64,000 nucleotides of DNA. Source: Selenomonas sp. GACV-9. Its GTDB lineage: Bacteria > Bacillota > Negativicutes > Selenomonadales > Selenomonadaceae. Positions 29,468 to 38,482 of the stretch are shown piece after piece. The stretch is taken from positions 124,001-188,000 of the forward strand of contig FPAX01000002.1 of NCBI GenBank assembly GCA_900116485.1, in the 5' to 3' direction. A model generated the notes under the pieces. It did not search any database, was not told where the DNA came from, and saw nothing but the letters and a program-made list of their open reading frames with translations. Within the stretch, counting starts at the first letter, position 1, and every line of letters starts with the position of its first letter. A program made the translations under genes and the position numbers.

Positions 29468-29697
29468 TTGAGACAGGCAATGACTGAAAGAGTATCTGCC
29501 CATCTTCTCGCCAGAGAGGCGGTGTCTGGTGCAAACCGCCGGGAAGATCCAGAGAAAGCTGCTCACGAGCCTGCAGGGCCTAATAAGTCCTGCCGTTTGC
29601 CGCGTTAAGGCATCGAGTGGGTCCTGCCATGGCAGGATCTGATTAAGGTGGTACCACGGGAACAAGCCCTCGTCCTTTACTGGACGAGGGCTTTTAT
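29468..29697 (+). ncRNA. T-box riboswitch, alanine specific, controlling alaR-alaT
   Basis: T-box AAGGTGGTACCACG (29645-29658) precedes a strong terminator AGCCCTCGTCC / GGACGAGGGCT plus TTTT (29665-29696). Stem I closes by CAGGC/GCCTG, has an AGTA S-turn opposite GAA, and a distal part with CCAGAGAGG and GGTGCAA. The codon after GAA-A is GCT (29558-29560), alanine, in the same relative position as GGC in the glyQS leader. The antiterminator TGGT complements ACCA, fitting the A discriminator of tRNA-Ala. The downstream genes match alanine synthesis. Confidence 0.9.
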
Positions 29698-29729
29698 AGT
29701 AGACAAACACATTCAAGGGAGGAATATCC

Positions 29730-30209
29730 ATGCGTGAACTCTTAGAGCTGCTCGAACACGACGCCCGCCGGCCGGTCAGCGAGCTGGCCTCGATGCTGAA
29801 CCGCAGCGAGTACGAAGTCGAGCGTAACATCAAAGACTTAGAGAAGGACAAAATCATCCTTTCCTATAATACACTGATCAACTGGGAAAAATTCGGTGAC
29901 GATACGGTCACAGCCGTCATCGAGATCAACCTGACGCCACAGCGCGAGGTCGGCTTTGATGCCATCGCTGAGCGCATCTACCGCTTTGACGAAGTTCGTA
30001 CGGTCTATCTGATGAGTGGCAGCTTTGACCTCATGGTCATCATCGAAGGCAAATCCTTGAAAGACGTGGCAAACTTCGTCGCTAAACGCCTGGCTACCAT
30101 CGAAGGTGTCACGGCTACGCGCAGCCACTTCATGCTCAAACCGTACAAGAAAGATGGCGTCATCATCAACGATGAGGAACGCGACCGCAGATTGGTGGTG
30201 TCACCATGA
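29730..30209 (+). CDS. alaR: Lrp/AsnC family regulator, AlaR-like
   Basis: A 159-residue feast/famine regulator. The N-terminal winged HTH (about 1-60) includes SELASMLNRSEYEVERNIKDLEK, and the C-terminal RAM domain (about 70-145) has the ligand-binding beta-alpha-beta fold. It overlaps the aminotransferase gene by 4 nt (ATGA), the same arrangement as alaR-alaT of Bacillus subtilis. It probably senses alanine and controls its own operon in addition to the T-box. GGGAGGA precedes the ATG. The specific name rests on context and overall resemblance. Confidence 0.8.
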   Translation: MRELLELLEHDARRPVSELASMLNRSEYEVERNIKDLEKDKIILSYNTLINWEKFGDDTVTAVIEINLTPQREVGFDAIAERIYRFDEVRTVYLMSGSFDLMVIIEGKSLKDVANFVAKRLATIEGVTATRSHFMLKPYKKDGVIINDEERDRRLVVSP

Positions 30210-31393
30210 TCGAGACGAAAAACGATTGGGCTGATCGGCTGTCTCCGGGCGTCAATGCGATTGCTCCGTCGGGCATCCGTAAATTCTTCGATATCGCTGC
30301 CCAGATGGACGATGTCATCTCCCTCGGTGTCGGTGAACCGGACTTCATCACGCCCTGGTCTATCCGCGAAAGCTGTGTCTATGGCCTCGAACAGGGCTAT
30401 ACTTCATACACTGCCAATCGTGGTATGCCAGAGCTCCGTCAGGAAATCTGCCACCATTACCATGACTGTTATCAGACAGACTATGATGCCGCCACCGACG
30501 TTCTCGTAACTGTCGGTGTCAGTGAGGCCCTCGACATTGCCATGCGTGCCATCCTCGCCCCTGGCGACGAAGTACTGATTCCGGAGCCTTGCTATGTCTC
30601 CTATCAGGCCTGCACCATCCTGGCTGGTGGTGTCCCAGTGGCCGTCCCGGCAAAGATTGAAAACGAATTCCGCATCACACCGGCTGAGCTCGAAGAGCAT
30701 CTCACCGAACGCACCAAGGTGCTGCTGATTGGCTATCCGAACAATCCGACCGGTGCTATCATGACGCGCAAGGATCTCTTAGCCATCGCCGACTTCGCCG
30801 AAAAACATGACCTCATCGTCATTTCCGATGAAATCTACGGCGATCTGACCTATGGGGACGAAGAACATGTATGTTTCGCTTCCCTGCCACGCATGCAAGA
30901 GCGTACCATCCTGCTCAACGGTTTCTCCAAGGCATACGCCATGACAGGCTGGCGCATCGGCTATGCACTGGCCAATCCGACCATCATCGCTGCCATGACC
31001 AAGATCCATCAGTATACGATGCTCTGCGCACCGATCACGGCTCAGATTGCCGCCATCGAGGCCCTGCGCCACGGCGAGAAATACATGAAAAAGATGGTAT
31101 CGGAGTATGACCGCCGCCGCCGTCTGATCTATGACGGGTTCATCAAGATGGGCCTTGAATGCTTCGAGCCGAAAGGCGCCTTCTATATCTTCCCGAATAT
31201 CAGCTCAACAGGCTACACATCAAACGAATTCGCCGAAGAGCTGCTGAAGGCCGAGCATGTCGCCCTCGTTCCTGGCAGTGCCTTCGGACAATGCGGGGAA
31301 GGCCATGTCCGCTGCTCTTATGCAACGGCTATCGACAAGATTTCCGAGGCGCTCAATCGCATCGAAAACTTCCTCAAGCACCATAGGAAATAA
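30206..31393 (+). CDS. alaT: PLP-dependent aminotransferase, probable alanine transaminase
   Basis: Class I/II (fold type I) aminotransferase of 395 residues. The PLP lysine is in NGFSKAYAMTGWRIGY (about residue 240), the PNNPTG motif is near 180, SDEIYGD near 215 and the carboxylate-binding Arg near the C-terminus in GHVRCSYA. With an alanine-specifying T-box and an AlaR-like regulator, transfer of an amino group from glutamate to pyruvate is the most likely reaction. Aspartate or aromatic substrates remain possible from sequence alone. It ends at a strong terminator. Confidence 0.85.
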   Translation: MIETKNDWADRLSPGVNAIAPSGIRKFFDIAAQMDDVISLGVGEPDFITPWSIRESCVYGLEQGYTSYTANRGMPELRQEICHHYHDCYQTDYDAATDVLVTVGVSEALDIAMRAILAPGDEVLIPEPCYVSYQACTILAGGVPVAVPAKIENEFRITPAELEEHLTERTKVLLIGYPNNPTGAIMTRKDLLAIADFAEKHDLIVISDEIYGDLTYGDEEHVCFASLPRMQERTILLNGFSKAYAMTGWRIGYALANPTIIAAMTKIHQYTMLCAPITAQIAAIEALRHGEKYMKKMVSEYDRRRRLIYDGFIKMGLECFEPKGAFYIFPNISSTGYTSNEFAEELLKAEHVALVPGSAFGQCGEGHVRCSYATAIDKISEALNRIENFLKHHRK

Positions 31394-31440
31394 AGACTGA
31401 AAGCCGGAAAGCAACCATTGCTTTCCGGCTTTCAGTCTTT
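31392..31440. terminator. Bidirectional terminator
   Basis: A 22-bp perfect stem AAGACTGAAAGCC... with a 3-4 nt loop, shared by alaT and the convergent comFB-like gene; its right end overlaps the comFB stop codon. Confidence 0.9.
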
Positions 31441-31714
31441 AGGCGCCTACGCCATGACGGGGATTCTTATTCACGACCTCTATCGCATTGGCAATAGCCT
31501 TTATGACTTTTACCTCACATTCCGTATTCATCTCATTGACACGTACAAAGACGTCACCCTCGCGCGTGGATACATATCTTGGCGGCAGCTGGTTAAGCGC
31601 CAGTGCGGCAATATCAAGCCTGCACTGCTCACACCGACAGCAATCCGGATACTGTTCCAGCACAACGTCCATTTTGTCCTGGACAAATTCCTCCATGCAG
31701 TTTTTCAGTTCCAT
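31439..31714 (-). CDS. comFB: ComFB-domain protein
   Basis: A 91-residue protein with the late-competence ComFB domain: an N-terminal helix ending in a Cys cluster (Cys25, 26, 28, 31), then the hallmark LPPRYVST and a C-terminal EVKVIKAIANAIEVV helix. ComFB proteins of cyanobacteria have been reported as cyclic dinucleotide receptors (from memory), which would fit the HD-GYP protein in this window, but nothing here shows binding. No comFA or comFC is adjacent. AGGGAGG precedes the ATG by 7 nt. Confidence 0.82.
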   Translation of the reverse strand: MELKNCMEEFVQDKMDVVLEQYPDCCRCEQCRLDIAALALNQLPPRYVSTREGDVFVRVNEMNTECEVKVIKAIANAIEVVNKNPRHGVGA

Positions 31715-31791
31715 TGTAATTCCTCCCTGTACGCCTCATTATAGCACGTTTTTTATATATTTTTAAGTAACCTCAGCACAGTTTCCCTAGT

Positions 31792-31820
31792 TTGACAAAG
31801 ACCATGCTCTATGCTATACT
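31792..31820 (+). promoter_or_regulatory. Promoter of tRNA-Arg
   Basis: Perfect TTGACA (31792-31797), 17-nt spacer, TATACT (31815-31820), 30 nt before the tRNA. Confidence 0.88.
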
Positions 31821-31849
31821 ATGTACTGTTGTCAAGGACAACGAAACAA

Positions 31850-31924
31850 GCGCTCGTAGTCCAGTGGATAGGACGTTAGCCTCCGGAGCTGAAAGCGTGG
31901 GTTCGACTCCCGCCGAGCGCACCA
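31850..31924 (+). tRNA. tRNA-Arg (CCG)
   Basis: A 75-nt cloverleaf with encoded CCA. The acceptor stem is GCGCTCG/CGAGCGC, the D stem GTCC/GGAC, and the anticodon arm TTAGC-CTCCGGA-GCTGA gives anticodon CCG. The T arm is GTGGG-TTCGACT-CCCGC and the discriminator base is A. Confidence 0.97.
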
Positions 31925-31937
31925 CTTACGATATTTC

Positions 31938-31965
31938 ACGGCCTGTTGTTTACAGGCCGTTTTTC
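31938..31965 (+). terminator. tRNA-Arg terminator
   Basis: ACGGCCTGT / ACAGGCCGT perfect 9-bp stem with a 5-nt loop followed by TTTTTC. Confidence 0.88.
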
Positions 31966-32049
31966 ATTTTCTGCTCAGACATCTGCAAGATAACTATAAC
32001 CCTCTTATAACCCCCTGGTATTATCATGGATAGCAACGGGGGAATTATC

Positions 32050-32283
32050 ATGTCTGCTGATTTCTTTAACATGATTGAAACTGCGCTGCTATTTGCCATT
32101 ATCCTTATCTTTACCATCCAAGGTCACTTCCGATCTGACGATGACGATTACGATTCCAGCTCCAATACTTCGAATCACTGGTGGGAAAACGACTATAGCA
32201 GCTCCGATTACCATGATAGTTATGGTGACTATAGCGACTGCGGCAGTGATAGCAGCAGCGACAGTTCCGATAGCTCCGATTAA
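32050..32283 (+). CDS. Small single-pass membrane protein with a Ser/Asp-rich tail
   Basis: A 77-residue protein, family not recognised. One membrane helix (about residues 6-24) near the N-terminus is followed by a short QGHFR stop-transfer segment. The roughly 50-residue tail is almost all Ser, Asp, Tyr, Asn and Gly, contains WW and a single Cys, and ends in repeats of SSD. Such a strongly acidic low-complexity tail could bind calcium or other cations or act as a spacer. ATG 32050 has GGGGGAA 6 nt upstream; an in-frame ATG at 32026 lacks a ribosome site. A terminator follows 19 nt after the stop, supporting a real transcription unit. Confidence 0.6.
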   Translation: MSADFFNMIETALLFAIILIFTIQGHFRSDDDDYDSSSNTSNHWWENDYSSSDYHDSYGDYSDCGSDSSSDSSDSSD

Positions 32284-32302
32284 GATTTCTATGCAAAAAC
32301 AG

Positions 32303-32335
32303 GCGACAGCTCCTACAGCTGCCGCTTTTTTTTTG
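32303..32335 (+). terminator. Terminator after the small membrane protein
   Basis: GCGACAGCT / AGCTGCCGC stem (one mismatch), 5-nt loop, then a run of nine T. Confidence 0.8.
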
Positions 32336-32375
32336 ACATTTCCGTATTAAACATATTAAATATATATGTTTATAG

Positions 32376-32404
32376 TTGACAAAGTTACACAAGAGATTTA
32401 TCAT
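32376..32404 (+). promoter_or_regulatory. Promoter of the metQ-like gene
   Basis: Perfect TTGACA (32376-32381), 17-nt spacer, TATCAT (32399-32404), 31 nt before the start codon. No SAM riboswitch or T-box motif lies in this short leader. Confidence 0.78.
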
Positions 32405-32434
32405 ATATTACAGATATGAATTGGAGGGATGAAC

Positions 32435-33238
32435 ATGAATACAAAAAGATTATCACTTCTTGCCCTGGGCGCGCTTACAGCTATGACACTGCTCCTCAGC
32501 GGCTGCGGCCAGCAGGCGCAAAAAGAAATCAAACTAGGTGCAACGTCCGGTCCGCATGCCGAGGTAGCCGAAGCAGTGGCCAACGAAGCGGCCAATCAGG
32601 GACTCAAAGTCACAGTGGTGGAGTTTTCCGATTACGTTACCCCCGACCAGGCACTGGCTGACGGCGATATCGACCTGAACAGCTACCAGCACGAACCATT
32701 TCTCAAGAACTTTGCTTCTCAGCACAATGCCGACCTCTCTCCCATCGGCACGACGATTCTCATGCGCATGGGCATTTACAGCGATAAAGTCCACAGTGTA
32801 AACGACATCCCCGATGGCGCCAAAGTAGCCATCCCCAATGACCCGACCAACGGCGGCCGCGCGCTGATGCTCCTCGCAAAAGCCGGACTCATCACTCTGC
32901 CGGAAAACAATTTCAAGGTTACGATTCAGGATATCCAGTCCAACCCCAAGCATCTCCAGTTTGTCGAGCTCGAGGCTGCGCAGCTGCCCCGCAGCCTGCA
33001 AGATGTCGATATCGCCGTCATTACGATGAATTACGTCATGAGCGGCGGCCTCGACGTCGAAAAACAGGGCATCTATCTGGAAGACAAATCCGAACCGCTG
33101 GCAGTCATGGTACTGGCTACCCGTACGAAGGACAAAGACAATGCCGACTATCAGAAAATCGCCCAGATTTTCCACTCGGAGGCCGTCAAGAAATTCATCC
33201 AGGAACAATATCATGGTACCATCGTACCGGCAGAATAA
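32435..33238 (+). CDS. MetQ/NlpA family substrate-binding lipoprotein
   Basis: Binding component of a methionine-type ABC importer, 267 residues. The lipoprotein signal peptide ends in LLSGC (Cys24). The mature part starts with IKLGATSGPHAEV and carries the family segments DLNSYQHEPFL, IPNDPTNGGRAL and an ELEAAQLPRSLQDVD hinge region. ATG 32435 is preferred over an ATG at 32429 because GGAGGG directly touches the latter. No metN or metI is adjacent; instead an aminotransferase follows 12 nt later. The ligand could be methionine, a methionine precursor or another amino acid. Confidence 0.87.
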   Translation: MNTKRLSLLALGALTAMTLLLSGCGQQAQKEIKLGATSGPHAEVAEAVANEAANQGLKVTVVEFSDYVTPDQALADGDIDLNSYQHEPFLKNFASQHNADLSPIGTTILMRMGIYSDKVHSVNDIPDGAKVAIPNDPTNGGRALMLLAKAGLITLPENNFKVTIQDIQSNPKHLQFVELEAAQLPRSLQDVDIAVITMNYVMSGGLDVEKQGIYLEDKSEPLAVMVLATRTKDKDNADYQKIAQIFHSEAVKKFIQEQYHGTIVPAE

Positions 33239-33250
33239 GGAGCAATCACT

Positions 33251-34423
33251 ATGGCAGGACTATCCAAACGGACGGAATCCTTTACGGATTCCGTCATCCG
33301 GCGCATGACACGCGTCTCACTAAAATATCAGGCAGTCAATCTCAGTCAGGGCTTTCCCGACTGGGATCCGCCGTCAAAACTTACCACACGGCTAGCTGAG
33401 ATTGCCGCTCAAGGGCCCCATCAGTATTCCATCACCTGGGGCGCCCAGAACTTCCGCGAGGCGCTGGCCAAGAAGCAAACGCATTTCACCGGGCTTGACA
33501 TCGACCCCAACACCGAAATCGTCACCACCTGCGGCGGCACCGAAGCCATGATGACCGCCGTCATGAGTGTCACTGACCCCGGCGATAAAGTCATTGTCTT
33601 CTCTCCCTTCTATGAGAACTACGGCGCTGATGCCATCCTTTGCGGTGCTGAGCCCATCTATGTGTCGCTAAAGCCCCCTGCCTATACCTTTGATGCTAAC
33701 GAACTGGAAAAAGCCTTCCAGCAGCATCCCAAGGCTTTGATTCTCTGCAACCCTTCCAATCCCTGCGGCAAAGTGTTTACCCGTGAAGAATTGCAGATCA
33801 TCGCCGACCTGGCGGAGAAATACGATACCTGGGTCATCACCGACGAAGTCTACGAGCATATCGTCTATGAACCCTATGCGAACATCTACTTTGCCACCCT
33901 GCCGCGCATGCGGGAGCGCACGATTTCCTGCGGTTCCCTCTCTAAGACCTATTCCATCACCGGCTGGCGTCTTGGCTACGTCATTGCCCGCCCCGAAGTC
34001 ATCGAAGTTGCCCGCAAGGTTCATGACTTCCTGACCGTCGGTGCCGCAGCGCCATTACAGGAAGCTGCCGTCACCGCCCTGAGCTTCGATGACAGCTACT
34101 ATGACTGGCTCAAACAACACTATACGCAGAAACGCGAACTTCTCCTAAAGGGCCTGCGCGAAATTGGCCTGCCCCATACGGAGCCGCAGGGAGCCTATTA
34201 CGTCATGGTCGATATATCCGCCTTCGGCTTTGATAGCGACGAAGAATTCTGCGAGACTCTGGCTGAAAAAGTCGGCGTCGGCGCCGTCCCTGGCTCTGCC
34301 TTCTTCCATGAGGACAACAACGACTACATGCGCCTGCATTTCGCCAAGAATGACGACACCTTAAACGAAGCATTGACAAGACTTGCCGACATCTACAAAA
34401 AAATGCCCGTGCATCGAAACTAA
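33251..34423 (+). CDS. PLP-dependent aminotransferase (methionine/aromatic or KAT-like)
   Basis: A 390-residue fold type I aminotransferase resembling the YbdL/kynurenine-aminotransferase group: N-terminal VNLSQGFPDWDPP, NPSNPCGKVFT, TDEVYEHIVYEP, the PLP lysine in SLSKTYSITGWRLGY (about residue 235) and a C-terminal FAKNDDTL. Enzymes of this group often transaminate methionine or 2-oxo-4-methylthiobutyrate. It probably forms a two-gene operon with the MetQ-like lipoprotein (12-nt gap, AAGGAG ribosome site), which supports, but does not prove, a sulfur amino acid role. Confidence 0.85.
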   Translation: MAGLSKRTESFTDSVIRRMTRVSLKYQAVNLSQGFPDWDPPSKLTTRLAEIAAQGPHQYSITWGAQNFREALAKKQTHFTGLDIDPNTEIVTTCGGTEAMMTAVMSVTDPGDKVIVFSPFYENYGADAILCGAEPIYVSLKPPAYTFDANELEKAFQQHPKALILCNPSNPCGKVFTREELQIIADLAEKYDTWVITDEVYEHIVYEPYANIYFATLPRMRERTISCGSLSKTYSITGWRLGYVIARPEVIEVARKVHDFLTVGAAAPLQEAAVTALSFDDSYYDWLKQHYTQKRELLLKGLREIGLPHTEPQGAYYVMVDISAFGFDSDEEFCETLAEKVGVGAVPGSAFFHEDNNDYMRLHFAKNDDTLNEALTRLADIYKKMPVHRN

Positions 34424-34429
34424 ACAAGC

Positions 34430-34468
34430 AAAAGACGGCAATACATTTTTGTACTGCCGTCTTTTTTT
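34430..34468. terminator. Bidirectional terminator
   Basis: AGACGGCA ... TGCCGTCT with an inner TACA/TGTA extension and a T-run, between the convergent aminotransferase and PTS genes. Confidence 0.85.
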
Positions 34469-34484
34469 GCCATAGGGGAATCAA

Positions 34485-36071
34485 TCACCCCATACCATGT
34501 TCCAATAAACTCTCAAACCGCTCACGAACCTGCGGTACCGACAGGCCCACGATGACCTGGATTGCACAGCCGTTATGGACAAGCCCGCGGGCACCGTGCT
34601 CCTCAAATACCTTCGGGTCAGCCAGCAAGCTGTCATCTTTTACCGTCACACGCAGCCGCGTCGCACAGTTGGTCACATCCACGATATTCTCCCTGCCACC
34701 GAGATCGGCGAGGAAAGCCGCAGCCTCTTCAGCCAGGATATCGCCTGCCCCCTTAGCCTTGTAGTCAGCTTTGGTGTAGAGCTTGACCTTTTCATCACCA
34801 CGCCCTGGCGTCTTGAGATCAAGCTTTATGATAAGCGTCCGGAATACCACAAACCAGATTCCCGTGAAGATAAGTCCGACAACGATCTGGGTCAAAAAAG
34901 TTGGCCAGTGATTCTGGAATAAGGGAATCCAATCCTGGAACAGGGCGCAGTCCAGAAGACCGCCGCCAAAATTCCCCGTCACGCCCAGCGCATACATCGT
35001 AGCCGACAACGTGCCTGCCAGCAAAGCATGGACAACGAACAAGATTGGAGCGACAAACAAGAAGGTGAATTCCAATGGCTCCGTGATGCCGCAGCAGACC
35101 GCCACTGCAGCAGCGGGGAATACCAGCGCACCGATTTTCTTGCGGTTCTCCGGTTTCGCCGTGAAGTACAGTGCCAAGGCGATGCCCGGGCAGCCAAAGA
35201 CCTTGCTCATGCCATGCAGGGCAAAACCTCCTTGCGGGAACAATTCAATCAAAGGCTTTGTCGAAGCCGCAAACTCCTGCAAATGCTGGAGCCAATAAAC
35301 CTGGATGCCGTTGTCGACCACCGCCGGACCGAAAATGAACGGCAGATAAATGAAGTGGTGCAGCCCCGTTGGGATCAGGATACGCTCGAGGAACGTATAG
35401 ACCCATACGCCGCCCACACCGGCACCCACCAAGAATCCCTGCAGCGAGGCAATGGCCAGCTGGAACTGTGGCCAAACCACACAAAACAGCAAGGCGATGG
35501 GGAACATCAGCCAAAAACCTGCCACGACTACCAATGATGAACCGCGGAAAATGCCTAGGCTTTCCGGCATGTTGACATCAAACAATTTCCCATGCAGCCA
35601 GACCGAAATGGCTGCAATGAGAATCGCACCGACAATACCGGTATCGAGGGTCTTGATGGTCGCCACCATCGTAAGCCCCGAGCCGGCTACGGCCTCCCGG
35701 GTGAAGTCGACGCCAAAGCTCGGCCCATAGATGGACAGGATAGCACTGACAAAATAATTGAAGATGATGTAGATCAGAAAGGATTCCATACAAGCCCGGG
35801 CATTGTTCTTTTTCGCCAGGCCAATGGGCAGGCCGATGGCAAATAAAAGCGGCATCTGCCGGAACACCGTCCAGGCTCCCTCCTGGATGATGTACCAGAA
35901 ATTGTACCAAAGCGTCCCCTTCTCGGCGATAGGGCCGAGAAGCATCGCATTGGTGCACAGAATGGAGATCGCTACAAATATACCAAATACACCGAACATC
36001 AAGACCGGCGTGAACATCGCACCACCGAAGCGCTGGACGTTCTGCATGACAATATCTTTTGAAATCTGCAT
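34485..36071 (-). CDS. PTS alpha-glucoside EIICB component
   Basis: Membrane permease and phosphotransfer protein for alpha-glucosides such as maltose, 528 residues. The N-terminal EIIC domain (about 1-420) has about ten hydrophobic segments and the glucose-superfamily motif GITEPLEF. The C-terminal EIIB domain has the phospho-cysteine in NCATRLRV (Cys469). No EIIA domain is fused or adjacent, so phosphate must come from a separate glucose-type EIIA. It lies 31 nt downstream of the 6-phospho-alpha-glucosidase gene; imported sugar 6-phosphate would be that enzyme's substrate. Confidence 0.9.
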   Translation of the reverse strand: MQISKDIVMQNVQRFGGAMFTPVLMFGVFGIFVAISILCTNAMLLGPIAEKGTLWYNFWYIIQEGAWTVFRQMPLLFAIGLPIGLAKKNNARACMESFLIYIIFNYFVSAILSIYGPSFGVDFTREAVAGSGLTMVATIKTLDTGIVGAILIAAISVWLHGKLFDVNMPESLGIFRGSSLVVVAGFWLMFPIALLFCVVWPQFQLAIASLQGFLVGAGVGGVWVYTFLERILIPTGLHHFIYLPFIFGPAVVDNGIQVYWLQHLQEFAASTKPLIELFPQGGFALHGMSKVFGCPGIALALYFTAKPENRKKIGALVFPAAAVAVCCGITEPLEFTFLFVAPILFVVHALLAGTLSATMYALGVTGNFGGGLLDCALFQDWIPLFQNHWPTFLTQIVVGLIFTGIWFVVFRTLIIKLDLKTPGRGDEKVKLYTKADYKAKGAGDILAEEAAAFLADLGGRENIVDVTNCATRLRVTVKDDSLLADPKVFEEHGARGLVHNGCAIQVIVGLSVPQVRERFESLLEHGMG

Positions 36072-36102
36072 GACAAACTCTCCTATTCCCCGTCACAGGC
36101 TC

Positions 36103-37488
<1,386 letters not shown>

Positions 37489-37498
37489 TCATGGCTTT

Positions 37499-37527
37499 AT
37501 CATAATCAAAAGGAGTTACGGTTTCAA
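37499..37527 (-). promoter_or_regulatory. Promoter of the alpha-glucoside operon
   Basis: TTGAAA (37522-37527), 17-nt spacer, TATGAT (37499-37504) on the minus strand, about 65 nt before the glycosidase start. Confidence 0.7.
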
Positions 37528-37564
37528 TAGTTTTGGCGTGGTTCGGGAGACGTCACCCCAGCCT

Positions 37565-37596
37565 GTGACTTGTCACGATCTGGCGTGATATATCAC
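37565..37596. promoter_or_regulatory. Tandem palindromic operators, probable RpiR sites
   Basis: GTGACTTGTCAC (37565-37576) and GTGATATATCAC (37585-37596), perfect or near-perfect palindromes with centres 20 bp apart, about two helical turns. They lie some 40-75 bp upstream of the operon -35 box, a position suited to activation. The core TGACTTGTCA recurs exactly upstream of the RpiR gene. Confidence 0.65.
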
Positions 37597-37604
37597 ATTT
37601 TGCC

Positions 37605-38381
37605 TTAGGTATCTTCGCTGTCACCATCCTGCTCTGCCAAAAACTGCGTATAGCTGACAAACCAGATTTCCACCATCAGGAAAAAGGCCAGCGTCGATTC
37701 ATAAGGACGTTTCGATGCCACGGGAAGCGCCCTAGGCGTCACATAAAGATTTTCGGTACTGAGCCGTGCCAGTGAATTGCTTTGCAGCCGCGTCATCGAG
37801 ATCAGTGGCACGCCTTTAGCATGCAGCGTCTTGGCAAAATCCACCACACGGTCACTCTCGCCGCTCAGTGAAATGATGACAAAAAGATCCTCAGGCGTCG
37901 CATTCTCCATCGTGATGCGAAACTCATCCGGGCCGTAAATGGTATACAGATATTGATTCATCTGCAGGAACAGCCGCGTAAGTTCATTGGCGATATTGCG
38001 CTGCACGAGCCCCGAAGCAAAGACAAACACGCGGCGGGCACGATGCATCAGCCGATTGACACGCTCGAAATCCTGCTTGGCAATTTCCTCGCCGATGGCC
38101 TGGCACAAGGCAGTCGTCGCCTCGGCGATCGTCTGGGTAGGCTTGTCATGGGGCTTGGCATACTCCATCTTGAGCATGGCCTTCAAATCACTGAAGCCAT
38201 CAAAGCCCAGCTTCTTTGCAAACCGCATCACCGTTGTGCGCGAAACATGGCAGGCATCTGCCAGATCATAAATCGATATATAACAACACTCTTCCAAATG
38301 CGCATAGATATAGCGCCAAACAATCAAATCGGTCTCGTTCAACCGGCTAAGATTATGCTTCACCAGCTCTTCCAACTTCAT
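37605..38381 (-). CDS. RpiR family regulator of the alpha-glucoside operon
   Basis: A 258-residue transcription factor. The N-terminal HTH_6 domain (about 1-75) contains YDLADACHVSRTTVMRFAKKLGF, and the SIS sugar-phosphate-binding domain spans about 115-250 (VFVFASGLVQRNIA, FVIISLSGESDRVVD). RpiR-type GlvR of Bacillus subtilis activates the equivalent maltose operon, so positive control by a sugar phosphate is plausible. ATG 38379-38381 with AGAAGGG was chosen; the longer frame would run through the promoter (TATACT at 38421-38426). It sits directly upstream of the operon it probably controls. Confidence 0.88.
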   Translation of the reverse strand: MKLEELVKHNLSRLNETDLIVWRYIYAHLEECCYISIYDLADACHVSRTTVMRFAKKLGFDGFSDLKAMLKMEYAKPHDKPTQTIAEATTALCQAIGEEIAKQDFERVNRLMHRARRVFVFASGLVQRNIANELTRLFLQMNQYLYTIYGPDEFRITMENATPEDLFVIISLSGESDRVVDFAKTLHAKGVPLISMTRLQSNSLARLSTENLYVTPRALPVASKRPYESTLAFFLMVEIWFVSYTQFLAEQDGDSEDT

Positions 38382-38446
38382 GCCATCATCCCTTCTGCCA
38401 GCAATACAACAACTGTTTACAGTATAGCACATCCAAGTCCTAAAAT

Positions 38447-38482
38447 TTGACAAGTCAATTTGACCGGTCAATGACTTGTCAA
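38447..38482. promoter_or_regulatory. Three tandem TTGAC-NN-GTCAA palindromes upstream of rpiR
   Basis: TTGACAAGTCAA (38447-38458), TTGACCGGTCAA (38460-38471) and ATGACTTGTCAA (38471-38482), centres 13 and 11 bp apart. The outer two also form an 11-bp inverted repeat around the middle one. They overlap and lie upstream of the predicted -35 region of rpiR, consistent with autoregulation. Confidence 0.65.

Noticed and set aside
32341..32434. SAM riboswitch before the metQ-like gene
   Set aside because: The leader from the predicted start is only about 25-30 nt long, and none of the S-box blocks are present.
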